Below are positions 47,312 through 60,423 of a DNA stretch of 64,000 nt, piece by piece (position 1 is the stretch's first letter; each line of letters begins with the position of its first letter). Under the pieces are notes generated by a model. It was not told the DNA's origin. It searched no databases and saw only the letters and a program-made list of their open reading frames with translations. The translations under genes were made by a program, and so were the position numbers. The DNA comes from Rehmannia glutinosa (taxonomy: Eukaryota; Streptophyta; Magnoliopsida; Lamiales; Orobanchaceae). The stretch spans positions 1-64,000 of the forward strand of contig JABTTQ020000359.1 in NCBI GenBank assembly GCA_016081115.2, in the 5' to 3' direction.

Positions 47312-50300
47312 TCATCTCCTTTCACGCTTCCTTCTTTCATCTTCTTGATTTCTATCATCTTGGTCTTCTTCTCTTTTTCTCATCTTCACTGCCTTCTTCT
47401 TTTCATCATATGCCTTCCGACTTCATCTCTTCTTAATCTCTCTTGTCTCTCCTCCCATAGCTGAGTTTGTCTTTTATTTTCTTCTTCGATTCTTTTCACA
47501 TACTCGTATTGTTTTTAGCCACTTGCAGATTGGCTACTTGGTCAAGACCATTGAAGAGATCCCTCATTTCTTGCCGGATCTATGTACTCAATGTTTTTGG
47601 GCGGAGGCCTGGAGTCGAAACCTCTTCCTCCACCACCGCTTTTCCTCTACCTCTTCCTGCGGCGTGTATTGTCTTTGGGGTCTTCTTCTTTCCGGTGAGT
47701 GATCATCGGAGTGACCAGCAGAGCGATAGCCGGTAGTCGCTGCTGTCGCCTTCTTCACATAACGTGAGACCCTTTTCCCAAGACAAGTCCAGTGCTTGAG
47801 CCATAGACATGTTTGCGAAGTATCCTTCGGATGCGAGCGTTTTAAATTCATCAAGCGATCTTGGCTCGGCCCCGACATCCGAGATGGCATAAGTGTCTCT
47901 CGTCTCACTTTGGAATGCCTCCATGTTGTTTCAAGATGTCCATAACTCGGGCATTCAACCTTCCTTCCACTTCCTCCATCCCTCGCTTCAATCGGTTTTT
48001 CTTTCTCTTTTGACCATAGATGCAGCAGTGTTGGAGTGGCGAGTCTTTGGGAGTTTTCCGATAATATCGTGTGACAAGACCTTGTTGGGGTTTGTGCAAT
48101 CATTAAGGTCACATCTCTCGATTCTTCCCCTCAACGGACTTTCATTTCTTTTCCTTGTAACTTCCTCGTTGTCTTTCCCTTCACAATCGCTGCTCCCTCC
48201 TTTTCGACTTCGAGGATCTCTTTAGCGCTTTAAGGTATTTCTCTTCTCCTTTTGGCATCATCAAAGGAGAGAGGAACCCTGGAAACATACTAGCAAGCGG
48301 AAGTCGAGTCATCGATAGTCGAGTTCGCTTCGAGTCATTTGTGGTGTATCTTGCACGAAACTCGAACGAGTAGCGTTTGGATTGACTTTAAGCAACTTCA
48401 TCTCTCGGCCATAAGAAGGCTGAATTTTCTATCCATGTTTTCTTGCATACGCAGGAGCTCATTCTTATTTTGCTCACGCACGACTTTATCTCAACAAAGT
48501 GTGAGATTCATGCATGTGCTCAATGTGTTCTCTCAATTTCGTCTTTTGCATCGTTCTCCTCTCTCCGGACAATGAACTTGTTGAACAATGTTCGAAATAT
48601 CTAGCTTGTTCCACGCGCATTGTTTCTTTGTTGTTGCCACCACTCCCCGATTCGACTATTATGCCTCTCAAGTCGCAGAAGGTTGGCATCTCGTTATCCG
48701 ATCTCATGTCCATCGAGGCCTGGTGTCTCTCCATCCGTTCAATTTCGCAAATAATGCTTTGAACACCTCCCGAACTTCGTTGTTCCTCTCATTGCCGGCG
48801 ATGGCCAAGCGGCGTCAAAATCATAGTCACCGGAACGATGGTATACGATGGAATGACAGGATCAGTGCGTGTGGGAAGCGCGAGATCATTTTTCGACTCT
48901 TGGGAGGTCGGGTACCTCCTCAGAGAGAGAAGGAAATGTTTCTACAAAGGAATCATCATGGGCAACCAGGATTTGTTCAATGATGAGTGGTGCGCGTGAA
49001 GTTCCTGTGGAGCCGAACCTGCTGCGACTTGGGGAGCGCGGTGGACTGTTGCGGTGGGGTTTGTTGTGAAGTTGACCCCTTGCCTTGAGCCTCTTGTCTC
49101 AACGGCCTCGTCGGTCTCAAATTTGGTTTCTTCAATTGAGTTGATGGTCCTCGGCCTTATCGAGCGTCATCGATGATGATGAGACTTCCATGGATGGCTC
49201 ATCATCAAAGTTGAAAGTTTGTGAGTAGTCTTGAGGTCGAGACTTGCTCGTGGTTGGAACATCCTCGGTGAGTCTTTTGGATCGATCGAGGGGATGACTC
49301 GGCTTCATCGTCTTCTTCCGATCCCGAGAAAGGTTACATCGGGATTATCCGGGAGTCGTGAAGTGCGCTAATCTTCTTTCGGATGGATCAATGATAGTAG
49401 GAGGGATGTTCTCTACTTCACTTCTTTACCCGGGGAAGTCTCAACCTCCCGTTGGCCTTCATTACCTCCTCGCAGTCTCAACTGCGCAATGAGGCTCTGG
49501 ACCTCCTTTCGGCGGTGTCATTTGTCTTAGGGTCTTTCGTGGTGGCATCCATTGGAGTCTCAACCCCATGGATTGCACTTTCATCGCCAGTGTTAACTCC
49601 GGTACATTCCTTCATGTGCCTCGATTGCATCGGCGCGTCATTAGCCTTCGGAGGCGGTTGGCACCTCGGTGACAGTCAATCGCCATGCGAGCTTCGTTGA
49701 TGGCAACTTCTTTGTGTATTTTGTGTTTGTACTTTCTCCACTTCGCCTCCTAAATTCGTTGTGGAGTCATCGTAGCATCCTCCGACCTTGCTGCTGCGGT
49801 GAAGGAGTTCCCCCTCGGTGGCGCACCAACCGAGTGACTTGTAATGGGGTCACTCGTCTCCAAACTCCCACTGCTTTACCGAGTGTTCACCGTTGGGGCG
49901 GTGGTGAGACATCTTCATTAGGGGTTGGCTCGTGGGGTCCCCACTAACCCAGATTTCATCGCGATTCCCTTAATTCCTTCTTCCGAGTGAGTAGGGGAAG
50001 TGGTGGCAGCAACAAGCGTGGGATATCTTTGCACCACTCCCATTGGGTCCAACTCATTTGTGTTTTGGAGGACTCTCATGGTCCCTCCATCATTCTTTGC
50101 TCATGAAGAAGTCGGATTTGTGCATTGCTTGCTGCATTTGCAACTCTTCGTGGCAAAGCAGCAGGTCGAGATCCTCATCACTATCCGATAAGGCGTCAAG
50201 GAGATGATGTGTGTGTTATGTGGTGCGGTGGTAGGGTAGATCTTGGCCTTCTCACGTGCTTGAGCCTTTCCTCTGCTGTCTCTCCTTCTCCTTGTCCTTG

Positions 50301-51936
50301 AAGATCCGCAAGATATCCGTGCGATTTTCTTCATCCAATGCTTGGACCACAAAGTGGTCACTCAAGAAAGTTCATCGATTCTCTTCTTCTTCGATAAACT
50401 CGGCCGTTGAGCTGTTCCTGGATCAACTCAATTTCCACTTCCTCCACTCTGTGACGATTTTGGATGTTGGGATAAAGTGGGGATAGGATCATCACATCAT
50501 CATCTCTTTCGACCTTCTTCTTGTTGTCCCTCATTCTCGGGGATGAAGGTAGCAAGCTTTGGTGCTCCATTCAGCCGATTTGCGTCACATTTGCGGGGAG
50601 GGGATACGATTCTCGGTAACATGAGCGAGTTAGATTTCTCGGCACTCTACTTGTGTCTCGGCTATTCGAACTATAGTTGGGTCTTGATTTGCCTCTGCGA
50701 CGCCTTGCCAAAGAGACTTGGTCGTTTCATCAATAATATCCGGAGACTCTACTTCTCGGCGATCTCAGTGTCTGTTTGGTGAGTGGATGACTCGGTCGGT
50801 TTTTTCAAGTTCGGATTGCTTGATGATTCTTCTTCGTCTCTTAGTTCGCACGGAGGGATTTTTGGTTCGGAGAGAGTGTCTTCGAGTCAGGCGGCGGGGG
50901 CGTGCTAGTATTTTCTTCTCCGAGGAGCGGGGCGTCTTGGCTTATCAGTTCTCCTCTTTTTGACGAGGAGAAGGTATTTGAGATTCCTTCTCGGCCTTTT
51001 CTTTGGCAAGAGCGAGACACGGCTGCGGGGCGGCGACTACCTAGCTGGGCGAGGGAGCGATTTGTTTTTCTTAGGCTGCCAGGGGTGATTCTCTTAGCAA
51101 AATTGCAGTGGCAGCTTTCTTCTTTGGTGGAGAGGAAAGCATTTGTATCTTCAAGGTCGGTGATTCCCCTCACTTGTATCGCCTCTCTTGGCGTGGGCTC
51201 TCTTCTCGTGCGCCGGAGAGGTTTGATCTCGAACATCCTCTTGTTTACATGGAACGCCTTTCCATGTCGAAGGGACTCCTTTCACCTCCATCACCGCCAA
51301 TCACAGGCCATATCCCGGGATCCTCCAAATGCACCATTCTCCTTGAAGGATTTGTTCCCTACATTCGGCAGAATCCGCTATAGGCAAACTCAGCCCGATT
51401 TTGCTTTTCTTCAATGATCGCGGCCATTACGATCGATTTTGCTTTAAACGGTTGGTCAAAATTTGCCAAATTTGATGTCTATGCATTTGGCAACTATGTC
51501 CAACAGATTTGTGGTAGTCCTCCTTGGCTGCCCCTTTTTGGTGTGTAGACTATCTTTTCAAAGCATAGTCGGTCTTGCTTCTTCCTTCCAAGCGGCCAAG
51601 TCTCACGTCGACTTCATTGATTTACGGTGCTCCTTCCGGTAGTGGAGCAGTGGCGGTGTTGCCGAGATCTTGGCGAGAGATGATGAACTCCTTCCCGTGA
51701 GCGGAGGATTTGATCCCTCATCGTGAATCTCGGCGTTCACGAGAAGCGTGCGACCTCTTCCACATAGGTCATCGAGAACTCCATCGTCGAAATGGTTTCA
51801 CCGGACGTTTGAGCTTTTCAGCGATTTTCTTTATGAGGGCGTCATCGGACCCTGTTTGACCATTCCCTCGAAATCCACAGTAGACCCGGTGTGGATTTGC
51901 TTCCTAACTAACAGCGAAATCATAAGTTGATGCCAT
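47312..51936 (-). pseudogene. Third ORF (ORF3) region of unit A, ~4.6 kb
   Basis: It starts at an ATG (51936) equivalent to that of unit B (39308) and ends at a TGA (47314-47312) after a highly charged C-terminus with QLWEERQERLRRDE and KAYDEKKKA-like blocks. Landmarks shared with unit B include SPLYPNIQNR (~50430), EHIEHMHESHTLLR (~48530) and ISDVGAEPRSLDEFKTLASE (~47880). Its N-terminal third resembles the putative plant transposon / env-like domain found after RNase H in some Sireviruses. Uninterrupted it would be ~1,500 codons, longer than known env-like ORFs that I am aware of. No transmembrane or signal segment was clear. Many frameshifts make it a pseudogene. Confidence 0.6.
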
Positions 51937-52649
51937 TTTTCAAGTATTTCACGAAAAGAAACTTAGAAGTTGATTTGAATATTGATAGGGTTTTGAGAGA
52001 GTTTTGCCTTTGCTTCTTAGATAGAAATGAAACGTTTTGGTAATATGTGAGAAAAGCAGACGAAAATGGTTTAAGTATGGTTTACGAAAGGGCGTGCGGG
52101 TGGTTTTGAAATGTGATCGAAATCAACGGCTTAGATTTTGCACGCCGATTAGCATTTAATGTCTCGAATTTAATGCGGTAGCATTTATATCCAATCATAA
52201 GCTCGGTATGCGACTTTTTTTGCTGTACATCATCATTATTATCTTGACGTCATTCTTAAAAACATTTTTAGTAAAACGATTGCGTTTTTGTCACTTTGCT
52301 CATAAATGACTAGAACTTATCCCTTTAGTGTTTTAACTCTTACAGTCACGATTCTCTCGGTGACTCAATTTTGGCTAACTAATTGAGTATATTGTCTTTC
52401 CGACATGGGTGATTCATTTAGCTGATTTTGAGAATTGATCCTTTTTCTCTTTTTGTGTTTCATTTCTTTTCTTTGAGTCTTCAGTGTCATTTCGGCTCAA
52501 TTAACCCTAACTCATGCTTGAGTTCTTCAAATCTTGACTCACATAATGGTTTTGTGAATATGTCATTATTTGTTTATCGGTTGAGATATATTCCAAGATG
52601 ATGTCCTTCTTTTCAACATGATCTCTTATGAAGTGATATCGACATCGAT

Positions 52650-53960
52650 ATGCTTTGTTCTTGAGTGCAACACAAGATTCTGAGTGATTGCAATTGCACT
52701 TGTGTTATCACACATGATTGGAATTTCCTTTTCTTCAACTTCATAGTCTCTCAGCTGCTGCCTCATCCATAGGATTTGGGCACAACAGTTTGCCCGCAGC
52801 TATGTATTCTACTTGGTTTGTAGAGGTGGCTATTGAATTTTGCTTTTTGCTAAACCAGGAAATTAGCCTATTTACAAGCATTTGACATGTGCACGAAGTG
52901 CTCTCTTCTGTCAACTCTGCATCAAAGATAGTCGAGTCCGAATAGCCAATTAGCTTGAATCCACCTTCCTTTGGATACCATAAGCCAACTTCTTGGCTTC
53001 CTTTCAAATATCTCAAAATCCTCTTAGCTGCAGTCATATGGCTCTCTTTTGGAGCAGATTGAAATCTCGCACATACACCTACTGACAAAGGTGAAGTCGG
53101 CCGCTTGCCGTGAGATAAAGCAATGATCCAATAAGTGCTCTGTATCTTGTTTGATCTGAGGCTTGCCATCTGCATCCATGTCCATTTTGATCGATGTATT
53201 CATTGGTATTTTCACAGAAGACTTCTCCTCCATACCAAATTTCTTCATTAAATCTCGGTGTATTTTGTCGACTTATGAAGGTTCCATCCTTCATTTGTTT
53301 TTACTTGGAGTCCAAGGAAGAATGTCACTCTCCCATCATGCTCATTTCAAATTTGCTTTGCATGAGGTTTGAAAATTTTTCACATAGCTCTTTGTTTGTG
53401 GATCCAAAAATGATGTCATCCACATATATTTGAACAAGCAATATGCTCTTCTTGTCTTGAATTCGAAAAAGTGTTCTATCTACTTTTCCTTTTGTGAATC
53501 CATTCTCGGTTAGGAATTGTGACAAAGTATCATACCATGCTCGGGTGCTGTTTCAATCCACACAGAGCTTTCTTGAGTTTGTATACCTTATCTCCAAGAG
53601 TCTTCCGCTCAAATCACGGAGGTTGTTCAACATACACTTCTTCTTCCAATAAACCATTTAGGAATGCACTTTTTACATCCATTTGATATACAATAAAATT
53701 CTTGTGAGTGCATAGGCAAGAAACATCCTTATAGCTTTCAATCTTGCTACATGAGCAAATGTTTCATCAAAATCTATTCCTTCTTCTTGGCAATATCCTT
53801 TGGCTACTAGTCTTGCTTTGTTTCTTACCCACAGAACCCTCCTCGTTCATCTTGTTTACGAACACCCATTTAGTACCAATAACATTTTGATGGGTGGGTC
53901 TTTGAACTAATCCCATACTTTATTTCTTTCAAACCGATTGACTCTTCTTGCATAGCTTGA
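52650..53960 (-). pseudogene. RT and RNase H of unit A
   Basis: The catalytic box is VQIYVDDIIFGSTNKELC (about 53430-53385), preceded by FLTENGFTKGKVDRTLF and followed by FEMSMMGE. RNase H follows: KRILRYLKGSQEVGLWYPKE near 53040-52990, the GYSDS motif and SWFSKKQNSIATSTNQVEYI near 52860-52805. Catalytic aspartates are kept. Frameshifts separate RT from RNase H. Confidence 0.9.
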
Positions 53961-54299
53961 ATCCAATGTGTGTCATCAATGCTTGTAACACATCTTTAGG
54001 CTCTATTTGTGAGATAAAGCATGTGAACATAGCTTCTTGTTGAGTTACGGATCTTGTTTTGACACCTTCTCTTATATCTCCAATGACAAGTTCGGTGGAT
54101 GGTCTTTTCACCATCTTACATCGAGGTTGAAGTAAGTTAAGCGGATTGATCGTCTAGCGATTGTGTTGCTTTGATCGGACTCTCTCATGCAATCACTTGC
54201 AAATTTTCCAAAGATTTTATGAGACTCGGCTATCTCATCTTCATCCGAGTTTATAATTCCGACTTCAACTTCAACATAGGGATTTTTACGTATGGTTGG

Positions 54300-55650
54300 A
54301 TGATTGACTTATCGGTGATTCTTCAATGTCTTCTCCATTTACATTTGGCTCATCGAATACCACATGAATGGATTCCTCTGCAACCATAGTCCTTTTGTTG
54401 AGTACTCTGTAGGCTTTGCTTTTTTGAGTATCCCAAGAAGATACCTTCATGACTTTAGCATCGAAAGCCTTTAGATTGTCTTTGTCATTGTTATGGATGA
54501 AGCATTTACATCCAAATATTCTAAAATATGCAACATTTGGTTTTCTCCTGTCCAAATCTCATAGGGAGTCTTTGTCATTTGTCTGTTTATCATACATCTT
54601 TGTTTTGAGTGTAGCAAATTTGTGTTGATTGCTTGACCCAAAATCTCTTTGGTAACCTGCTTGACTAACATGGTCCTTGCTGCTTCTTTGAGTGTTCTAT
54701 TCCTTCTTTCGCAACTCCATTCGATGTGGAGTCCTTGCTGCAGAGATAATTCATGACCAATGCCATTTTCAATACAATATTAAGTTATTATACCATTGAC
54801 AAACTCGGTTCCTCATCCGATCTTATTTTGATAATGGTTTGGCTCTTCTCATTTTGAATCCTCTTCATCGATTGTGGTAGTTTCTGTAGAGTTTCTTTCT
54901 TCTTACACATGAATATTGTCCATGTATATCTTGAGTCGTCATCTACTACCACCAAGGTATATTTCTTCCCACTTATCTTTGTTTGGTTCAACTGGACCAA
55001 ATAGATCCATATGTAGCGGTGCGATATCCTTGTTGAAGATGGGCATGTCTTTTCTTTGAATGGTGATTTGATCTGTTTTCCCTTCTCGCATGCGTCACAT
55101 ATACTCTCCTTCTTGTATATCTTGAGTCGGAAGACCTTCCACAAGATTACTACGGCAAGCTTTTTAATTGTTTTGAAATTCGAGGTGACTTAGATTTTTG
55201 TGCCATAGCCAACTTGATTAATTGTGCTCTTTGCTAATAGACAGGTGTTGGGTGTTGTGGTTGACCAATCTACTACATACATGTTCTTTATCGCATCCTT
55301 GCAACACGATTTCATTTGATTCAATATCCTTGATTTGGCATATACCCATGTTAAATCCAACATTATAGCCCTTGTCACGAGTTGGTGATCTTAGCAAGTT
55401 GAAGTTGAGTCCTTCAACATATGCAACATCTGTGATTTCTAATCCGTTCTTCTTGATGGATCCAATGCCTCTTATTTCTCCTGGAGCTTCATTTCCTCCA
55501 AATATGACTTTTGCTCCCTTAACTTCCTTGAATTTTGATGATTTTTCTTGTTTTCTGTCATATGTTTGGAAGCGACCACTATCCATGTACCAGGTTCCTT
55601 GGCACTCATTTGTTCCTTGAAACGCAATCAAGGAAATTAAGTTTTAGGTA
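54300..55650 (-). pseudogene. Protease and integrase of unit A
   Basis: The protease begins GTWYMDSGRFQTYD (~55590), where the DSG active-site motif is intact but the usual CSRHM is shifted. Then come FGGNEAPGEIRGIGSI and TPNTCLLAKS (~55240), the gag-pre-integrase block with SICDACEKGKQ (~55110), the integrase core SGKKYTLVVVDD (~54980), and FRIFGCKCFIHNNDKDNLKA (~54530-54470). Stops and frameshifts interrupt it. Confidence 0.88.
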
Positions 55651-55899
55651 CCCATACTTGTATGCAGGTCCCGAGGGGTTAGTATTGTAAGATGATCCAA
55701 CCAGCCTATAGCCAAATGATCGGCTCTAAGGGGTTGCCATCTATCGATGCCATAATCATAATTAATTTTGGCAAATTGCTTGGGAATTTTAGGTTCATAC
55801 AACTGTCTCTTTTGTCTGTATGCTGTATATGTGTTTTAGCAATTGCCTTCTTTGGGTAATTGTGGTGTCTCGAGTGTAGTGCCTAGGTGCATATGTGTG

Positions 55900-57962
55900 T
55901 TGATGAAAGCTCTTATACTTTTGGAATGGCCTTTCTTGAGTTCTAGGCCTTTGCCATTTGGGCTTATATTCCATAAGTCTATCTTTGATAGTTCACATCG
56001 TTCAATCACTTAGCTAGGATATTTTCTACCATTCCCATCATATGTGTTTCTTTTATAGAACTTTTGGGGTTTTTGGTAGCTCTGTTTCTTCTTTCTGAGT
56101 AATTCTGTTTGGAGTTTTTGATGAACTTGGTGAATTTCTTCTCGGATGTCCTTTCAACACACCCAACTGGCCGTTTTCCTTTTCCTTTATAACCAAGGCC
56201 AGTTTGCTTGTAATTGTGCTTTGGAGTGAATGTGTGTGCACCATTTGGAGTTTTGGATTTTGAGACACTTCATTGCTTGAAGATCCTTTTTCCAAAATTA
56301 CTTTTGGAGTTTGACATAGCACAGAGGAATTAAATCCTAAGCTGTCTTGTCTCCACATTCTCTTTGACTCATAATAAGATCATCCAATGATTTAGATGCC
56401 TTAGTGAATGAGGCAATCACATTTTTGAGGTCATTCTCCCTCTTTTCTATGGCAGCTATTTCTGCTATTAGCTTGGCATTTTCAGCCTTTAAACTGTTAT
56501 TCTCATCAGCTATTTGACTTAGAGTACTCGGCTCCTTAGTCACTTTGTGAGTTTTGAATCTTGAGTAGGCTGTTTTCCTCATTTAGTAGTGTGTGTGAGG
56601 ATTTAATGTGTTCAAAATCCTTCATCATTTTGCCTAATGAATCATAAAGATCAGTGGGTGATGAAGTGTGTGTGTCTGATCACTATCACTAGAATCGAGT
56701 TTGATGAGTTAGAGTGTACCTCATCTTCTTGGTTAGGTTGATCTTGTTCCTTGGCCATCAAACAGATCGGGGCTTCTTCTTCGAGTCACTTGAGTAGTCG
56801 GCTTCTTTGCTCTCGAATCAGTGTCTCTCTTGACTTGGTTTGTCTCGTATCTCTGCAACCAACATTGCCTTTTTCTTTTCTTGTATTCTTTCTCACGAAG
56901 ACCTTTCTTTCTTCTTCATTCCTTATTTGTTGACTACAGGATATGGACAATCAATGGCATAGTGACCTGGTTGCCTACGGTTCAAAGCATATATATTCAG
57001 CCTTTTGATCACTCTTTCCATTCTTGGATTGTCAGCCCTTTGATATTCGAGTTTTTGATGATCTGTTCTCTTGGTTGGCCTATCTTCCCTTGACTTGGAG
57101 GAGCTGAGTGTCTTACGGAAGATTCGCCCTTGCCTCTCTTGTAGTTCTTATTGAAGAACTTGTTGAACCTTTTAACCATCGGGGTTATTTCTTCCGGATC
57201 AATGACTTCTTTGACCTCGGCTCTCTTTCCATCCTTAACAATTACAGAAATTTGTTTTGGGTACAATTTTGTCTCTTCCTGATCTTTTCTTCTCGGATCA
57301 AATTTGTAGGCTTTGAGATATGAGAATAGTTCATGGTTGGAGGTCTTCGATAGGTCCATGGAATGTCTCGGTGCCATGACCTTCATTTCCAATTCGGTGG
57401 GAGACTTTTAGGATCTTCATACACATTACCTTCTCGTGTATATTCCTTTCCAAGTGCAGATAGCTCGTTGGTGATTTTACGTGAACCGAGCATCCAGTTG
57501 ATCCAGGTTTTCTCTGCGATCATTTTGAAATTCTCAAATTTTTGTACTGACCTTTGATAATTTATTTTCCTTGATTTGCTCACGAGCCTTCACAAATCAA
57601 TGTTAGCTTGTCCTTGATTTCTTTTTTGTTTTTGCATGATTTGACTTTATTGAACATGGCTTTGTCAAGGTTTTGTAAAGGATGTCCTTGGCTACATTGT
57701 CCAGGTTGTATCTTTTTGTCATCATTTGTCCATTCGGTTCTTGGTTTTTCAACCATAGATGGTCTAGGGCAACATCCTCTTCACCTTCATTTGTAGCTCT
57801 TCTTACAATCTTGTGTTCACTTTTAAGATTTGCAGTGGCCCATCCTCTATCACTATCCACATCTCATCATGTAATCTTTGATAGATGAGCTCGCATCTGA
57901 ATTTTCCAATCATCAAATTCTTCAATTGTGAACGTAGGGATACGTGTCAAATTTGCTTCCAT
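55900..57962 (-). pseudogene. gag of unit A
   Basis: ATG at 57962 gives MEANLTRIPTFTIEEFDDWK, the start of a copia gag. The core MVKRFNKFFNKNYKRGKGES is near 57180-57120. A zinc knuckle RQPGHYAIDCPYP (~56975-56935) has the same CCG/1-nt defect as unit B. A coiled coil DENNSLKAENAKLIAEIAAI (56520-56460) and SKSLDDLIMSQREC (~56380) follow. This long gag with a coiled coil is a Sirevirus trait. Confidence 0.87.
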
Positions 57963-58076
57963 GATAATAACTTTTAATGATAAAAGGAGTTTTGAAAGCT
58001 TAAGTACTAAAAGCAGGACTTTGAAAAGTTTGGAGATCTAGTTCAAGAACGGTCGCGGAAGGCTCAATGAACCAAC

Positions 58077-58090
58077 CGCTCGATACCACT
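58077..58090 (-). other. Primer-binding site of unit A
   Basis: AGTGGTATCGAGCG on the minus strand, next to the right (5') LTR. Confidence 0.85.
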
Positions 58091-59673
58091 TGTAGGTCCC
58101 AAGGGGTGTGAGTGTAAGGTTTAGAAGGGGGTTGAATAAACCTTACCAACTTTTCACTTTTGGTCCTTTTTAAAATTCGAGTTGACACTATACTTTGTGT
58201 CCTTGGTGGATGACCAATTTAGTTAATCAGAGAGTTAGTCACTCAGCCGCACTGATCGAAAGTTTGTTGATAGAATAACTCATTTGTTAAGGTGAATTAG
58301 CTGTTGTGGTTTGTTTTCAGTGGAAGACTTAACACCCTTAAGTTTGGTTTAGTAATGATTTAATACTTGGTTTTAGTACTTAGAGATTATCAGTTGGATA
58401 GCAAATATGTCGTGAGAATTAAACAAATAAGATGCATGAATTAAAGTCTTTGAAATGTAAATGACACGATAAGTTTTTATAGAGGTTCGAAGATGGGGTA
58501 ATTCTTCTACTCCTCTCTTCTCCAACTCTGGAGGAATCCACTAAGTATTGATCAAGATATATGAGTGGTAGCAGTCCAGATACAAGTCTTGATCACACTG
58601 GTGACTTGATCCTTTGGGACTCGACCGGAGATGCCTTGGTCACTCGGTGGCTTCTCGTCGACTCAACTTCTTCACAGGGCAGTGCCTTGCTACTACTGAC
58701 TCACTTGCTCAAGCTCTTAGGATTTGATCACGAAGCCCTCCAAAAACTCGAGACCGGTTCGACCTTGAACCTTCCTACAATCCTTCGTGGAATGTAGACC
58801 CCTTTTCTTCTAAAGTTTCCTCTTCAACCGATTGAAGCTATCTTTCCTTCACGGTGAGTGTTGGATTGATTTTCTTCGTAGTGTAGGCTTGAGGATTAAA
58901 CTTGAATGATTTTGAGAATATTTTGATTACTGATTCGAGATATTAGCTTGACTATTTTTGGTTCGGTAATCAATGTCATCTACTCTCAGAGTCATCCTCG
59001 GCCTTTTATAGTGATCTTTCAAAAATTTGCCCATTGAAGAGATAGACTTATTTTTGAAAGTCACTTGTGGTCGTTGGCTTGTCTTGTTGTAGTCCTTGGA
59101 ATTGCCACTTCCTCGTATGAATTATTCTTGACTTTTCAGAGCATCGACACGGTGTAGTGCTTCCCATTGGTTTATTTCCCTTGCACGCTTCTCGTGGATG
59201 AGCACTCGAGAAAGGTAGCATGGAGATATTACTTGTTTAAGTAATTCTCTTGATTTACGTGCAACGGATCTCTTTCGATTATCTCAACTTGACCTGCATT
59301 TCCTTGCTTTCCCAGGTGACTTAGAGTCGAACTTCCAATCATTAAATGACTCTGCTTTGTCACTTCAACTAGAGACTTGACTATCTTGAGTTGACTTGAC
59401 TGATGCTTTACTCAGATCTGCATCTCATTTGCACCTTGATTGAGTTCCGTCTTCTCTTCTTCTTTTGCCAAACTCGGTTGTCTCGCGGTGAGTCTTCCTA
59501 CTAGTCTCGGTTGTCTTCTTGCATGTTTGGGCATAGGCGACTTAACTCACGGCTTGACCCAGCCCTATTTATTACAATGCGAGTTTACAAAAAAAATGGG
59601 GTGCCAACTTCCTATTCTAAGTTTTACATGGCATTCATCAAAATCTAAACAATAAATTTCCCAACACCCAACA
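58091..59673 (-). repeat. 5' LTR of the array (1,583 bp)
   Basis: It is TG...CA-bounded on the minus strand. Its outer end shows a 7-bp duplication (CCCAACA twice, 59660-59673), directly followed by the target duplication AACAT. Confidence 0.9.
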
Positions 59674-60207
59674 AACATCCATTGCTATATGAATCCTCAT
59701 ATAATTTTTCTAAGAACCCACAAAATTGTTTTGGTCTACCTCCGAGAAAGACACCCATGAACTTACCTATTTCTTGGGTTATTCGTTGGTCATGAACCCC
59801 AGGGGGTAGGTCGTATACTTGAACCCATAATTCCGTATGGAATAATTGTATTTTTGATGGTGGTTCCCGATGCTCAACTTTTTGATAATCAATAGAAGAT
59901 TGTCAAATGTCCATGGTCCGTTGCTCGGACTCTTGAGATATCCAATTCATGAAAAATTTGAAACAAGAACGATTTGGACCCAAGTCTTTATAGAGACACC
60001 TTTGATTGGTCGCCAGATAGAGGCTAGCGTATTCTTCATGGCACGAAAATTAACAATTCTATCGGATAAAAATCTTCCAACAAGGCACCATTGGAATTCT
60101 TGACCTTGTTGTTCTATCTCAGGCCCTCAGGACTAGCCTCCTTCTTCCTCTTCCTCGATTTGCATACGTCCGCACGCTTCTTCTATAGATGGTGTTTTGT
60201 ATGACAT
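59674..60207 (-). pseudogene. LINE ORF1 N-terminal part (DUF4283-type)
   Basis: From ATG 60207 the frame reads MSYKTPSIEE, an acidic run, then two stops (TAG, TGA), then FQWCLVGRFLSDRIVNFRAM and LASIWRPIKGVSIK. This is the conserved WxLVGRF...F..MK..L...W.P..G pattern of the DUF4283 domain in ORF1 of plant L1-type LINEs. PWTFDNLLLIIKK follows after a frameshift. The rest of ORF1 is at 22526-23175. Confidence 0.85.
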
Positions 60208-60423
60208 GTTGAACTACCAAAATAACAAGCAGTTTGGGAAAGATGATAAAGGAAAGCAAACTTGTCAGATGACAAGACCAACACACTTGTCAAGAGACAA
60301 GAATATAGATCGAAAATATTATCAGATAATAAAGAGAGCCATATTCATCTCAAGAACAAAAATATGTTTGATGCAGGTGTCATGGCCTTCTTCAGCAGAA
60401 TGAAATGAAGTTCTGGGAGATAT
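59674..60423 (-). mobile_element. L1-type LINE, 5' portion
   Basis: It contains a ~215-bp 5' UTR (60423-60208) and the ORF1 N-terminus. It joins the half at 22079-23190 across the LTR-element array: AACAT is duplicated at the break and the ORF1 reading order continues on the other side. Confidence 0.85.

Larger units (their letters stand above)
23191..59673 (-). mobile_element. Tandem Sirevirus-like copia array: LTR-int-LTR-int-LTR
   Basis: It is flanked by the 5-bp duplication AACAT (23186-23190 and 59674-59678) and sits inside LINE ORF1. On the minus strand the order is LTR 59673-58091, internal region A 58090-47034, LTR 47033-45471, internal region B 45470-25628, LTR 25627-23191. Each internal region starts with the same primer-binding site (AGTGGTATCGAGC) and ends with the same polypurine tract (AAAAAGGGGAAAT). 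Both carry gag-pol of the Sirevirus type (YVDDIIFGST in RT, a long gag with coiled coil) and a large extra region before the 3' LTR. Unit B contains nested elements at 25915-27611 and 28971-35994. Confidence 0.92.
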
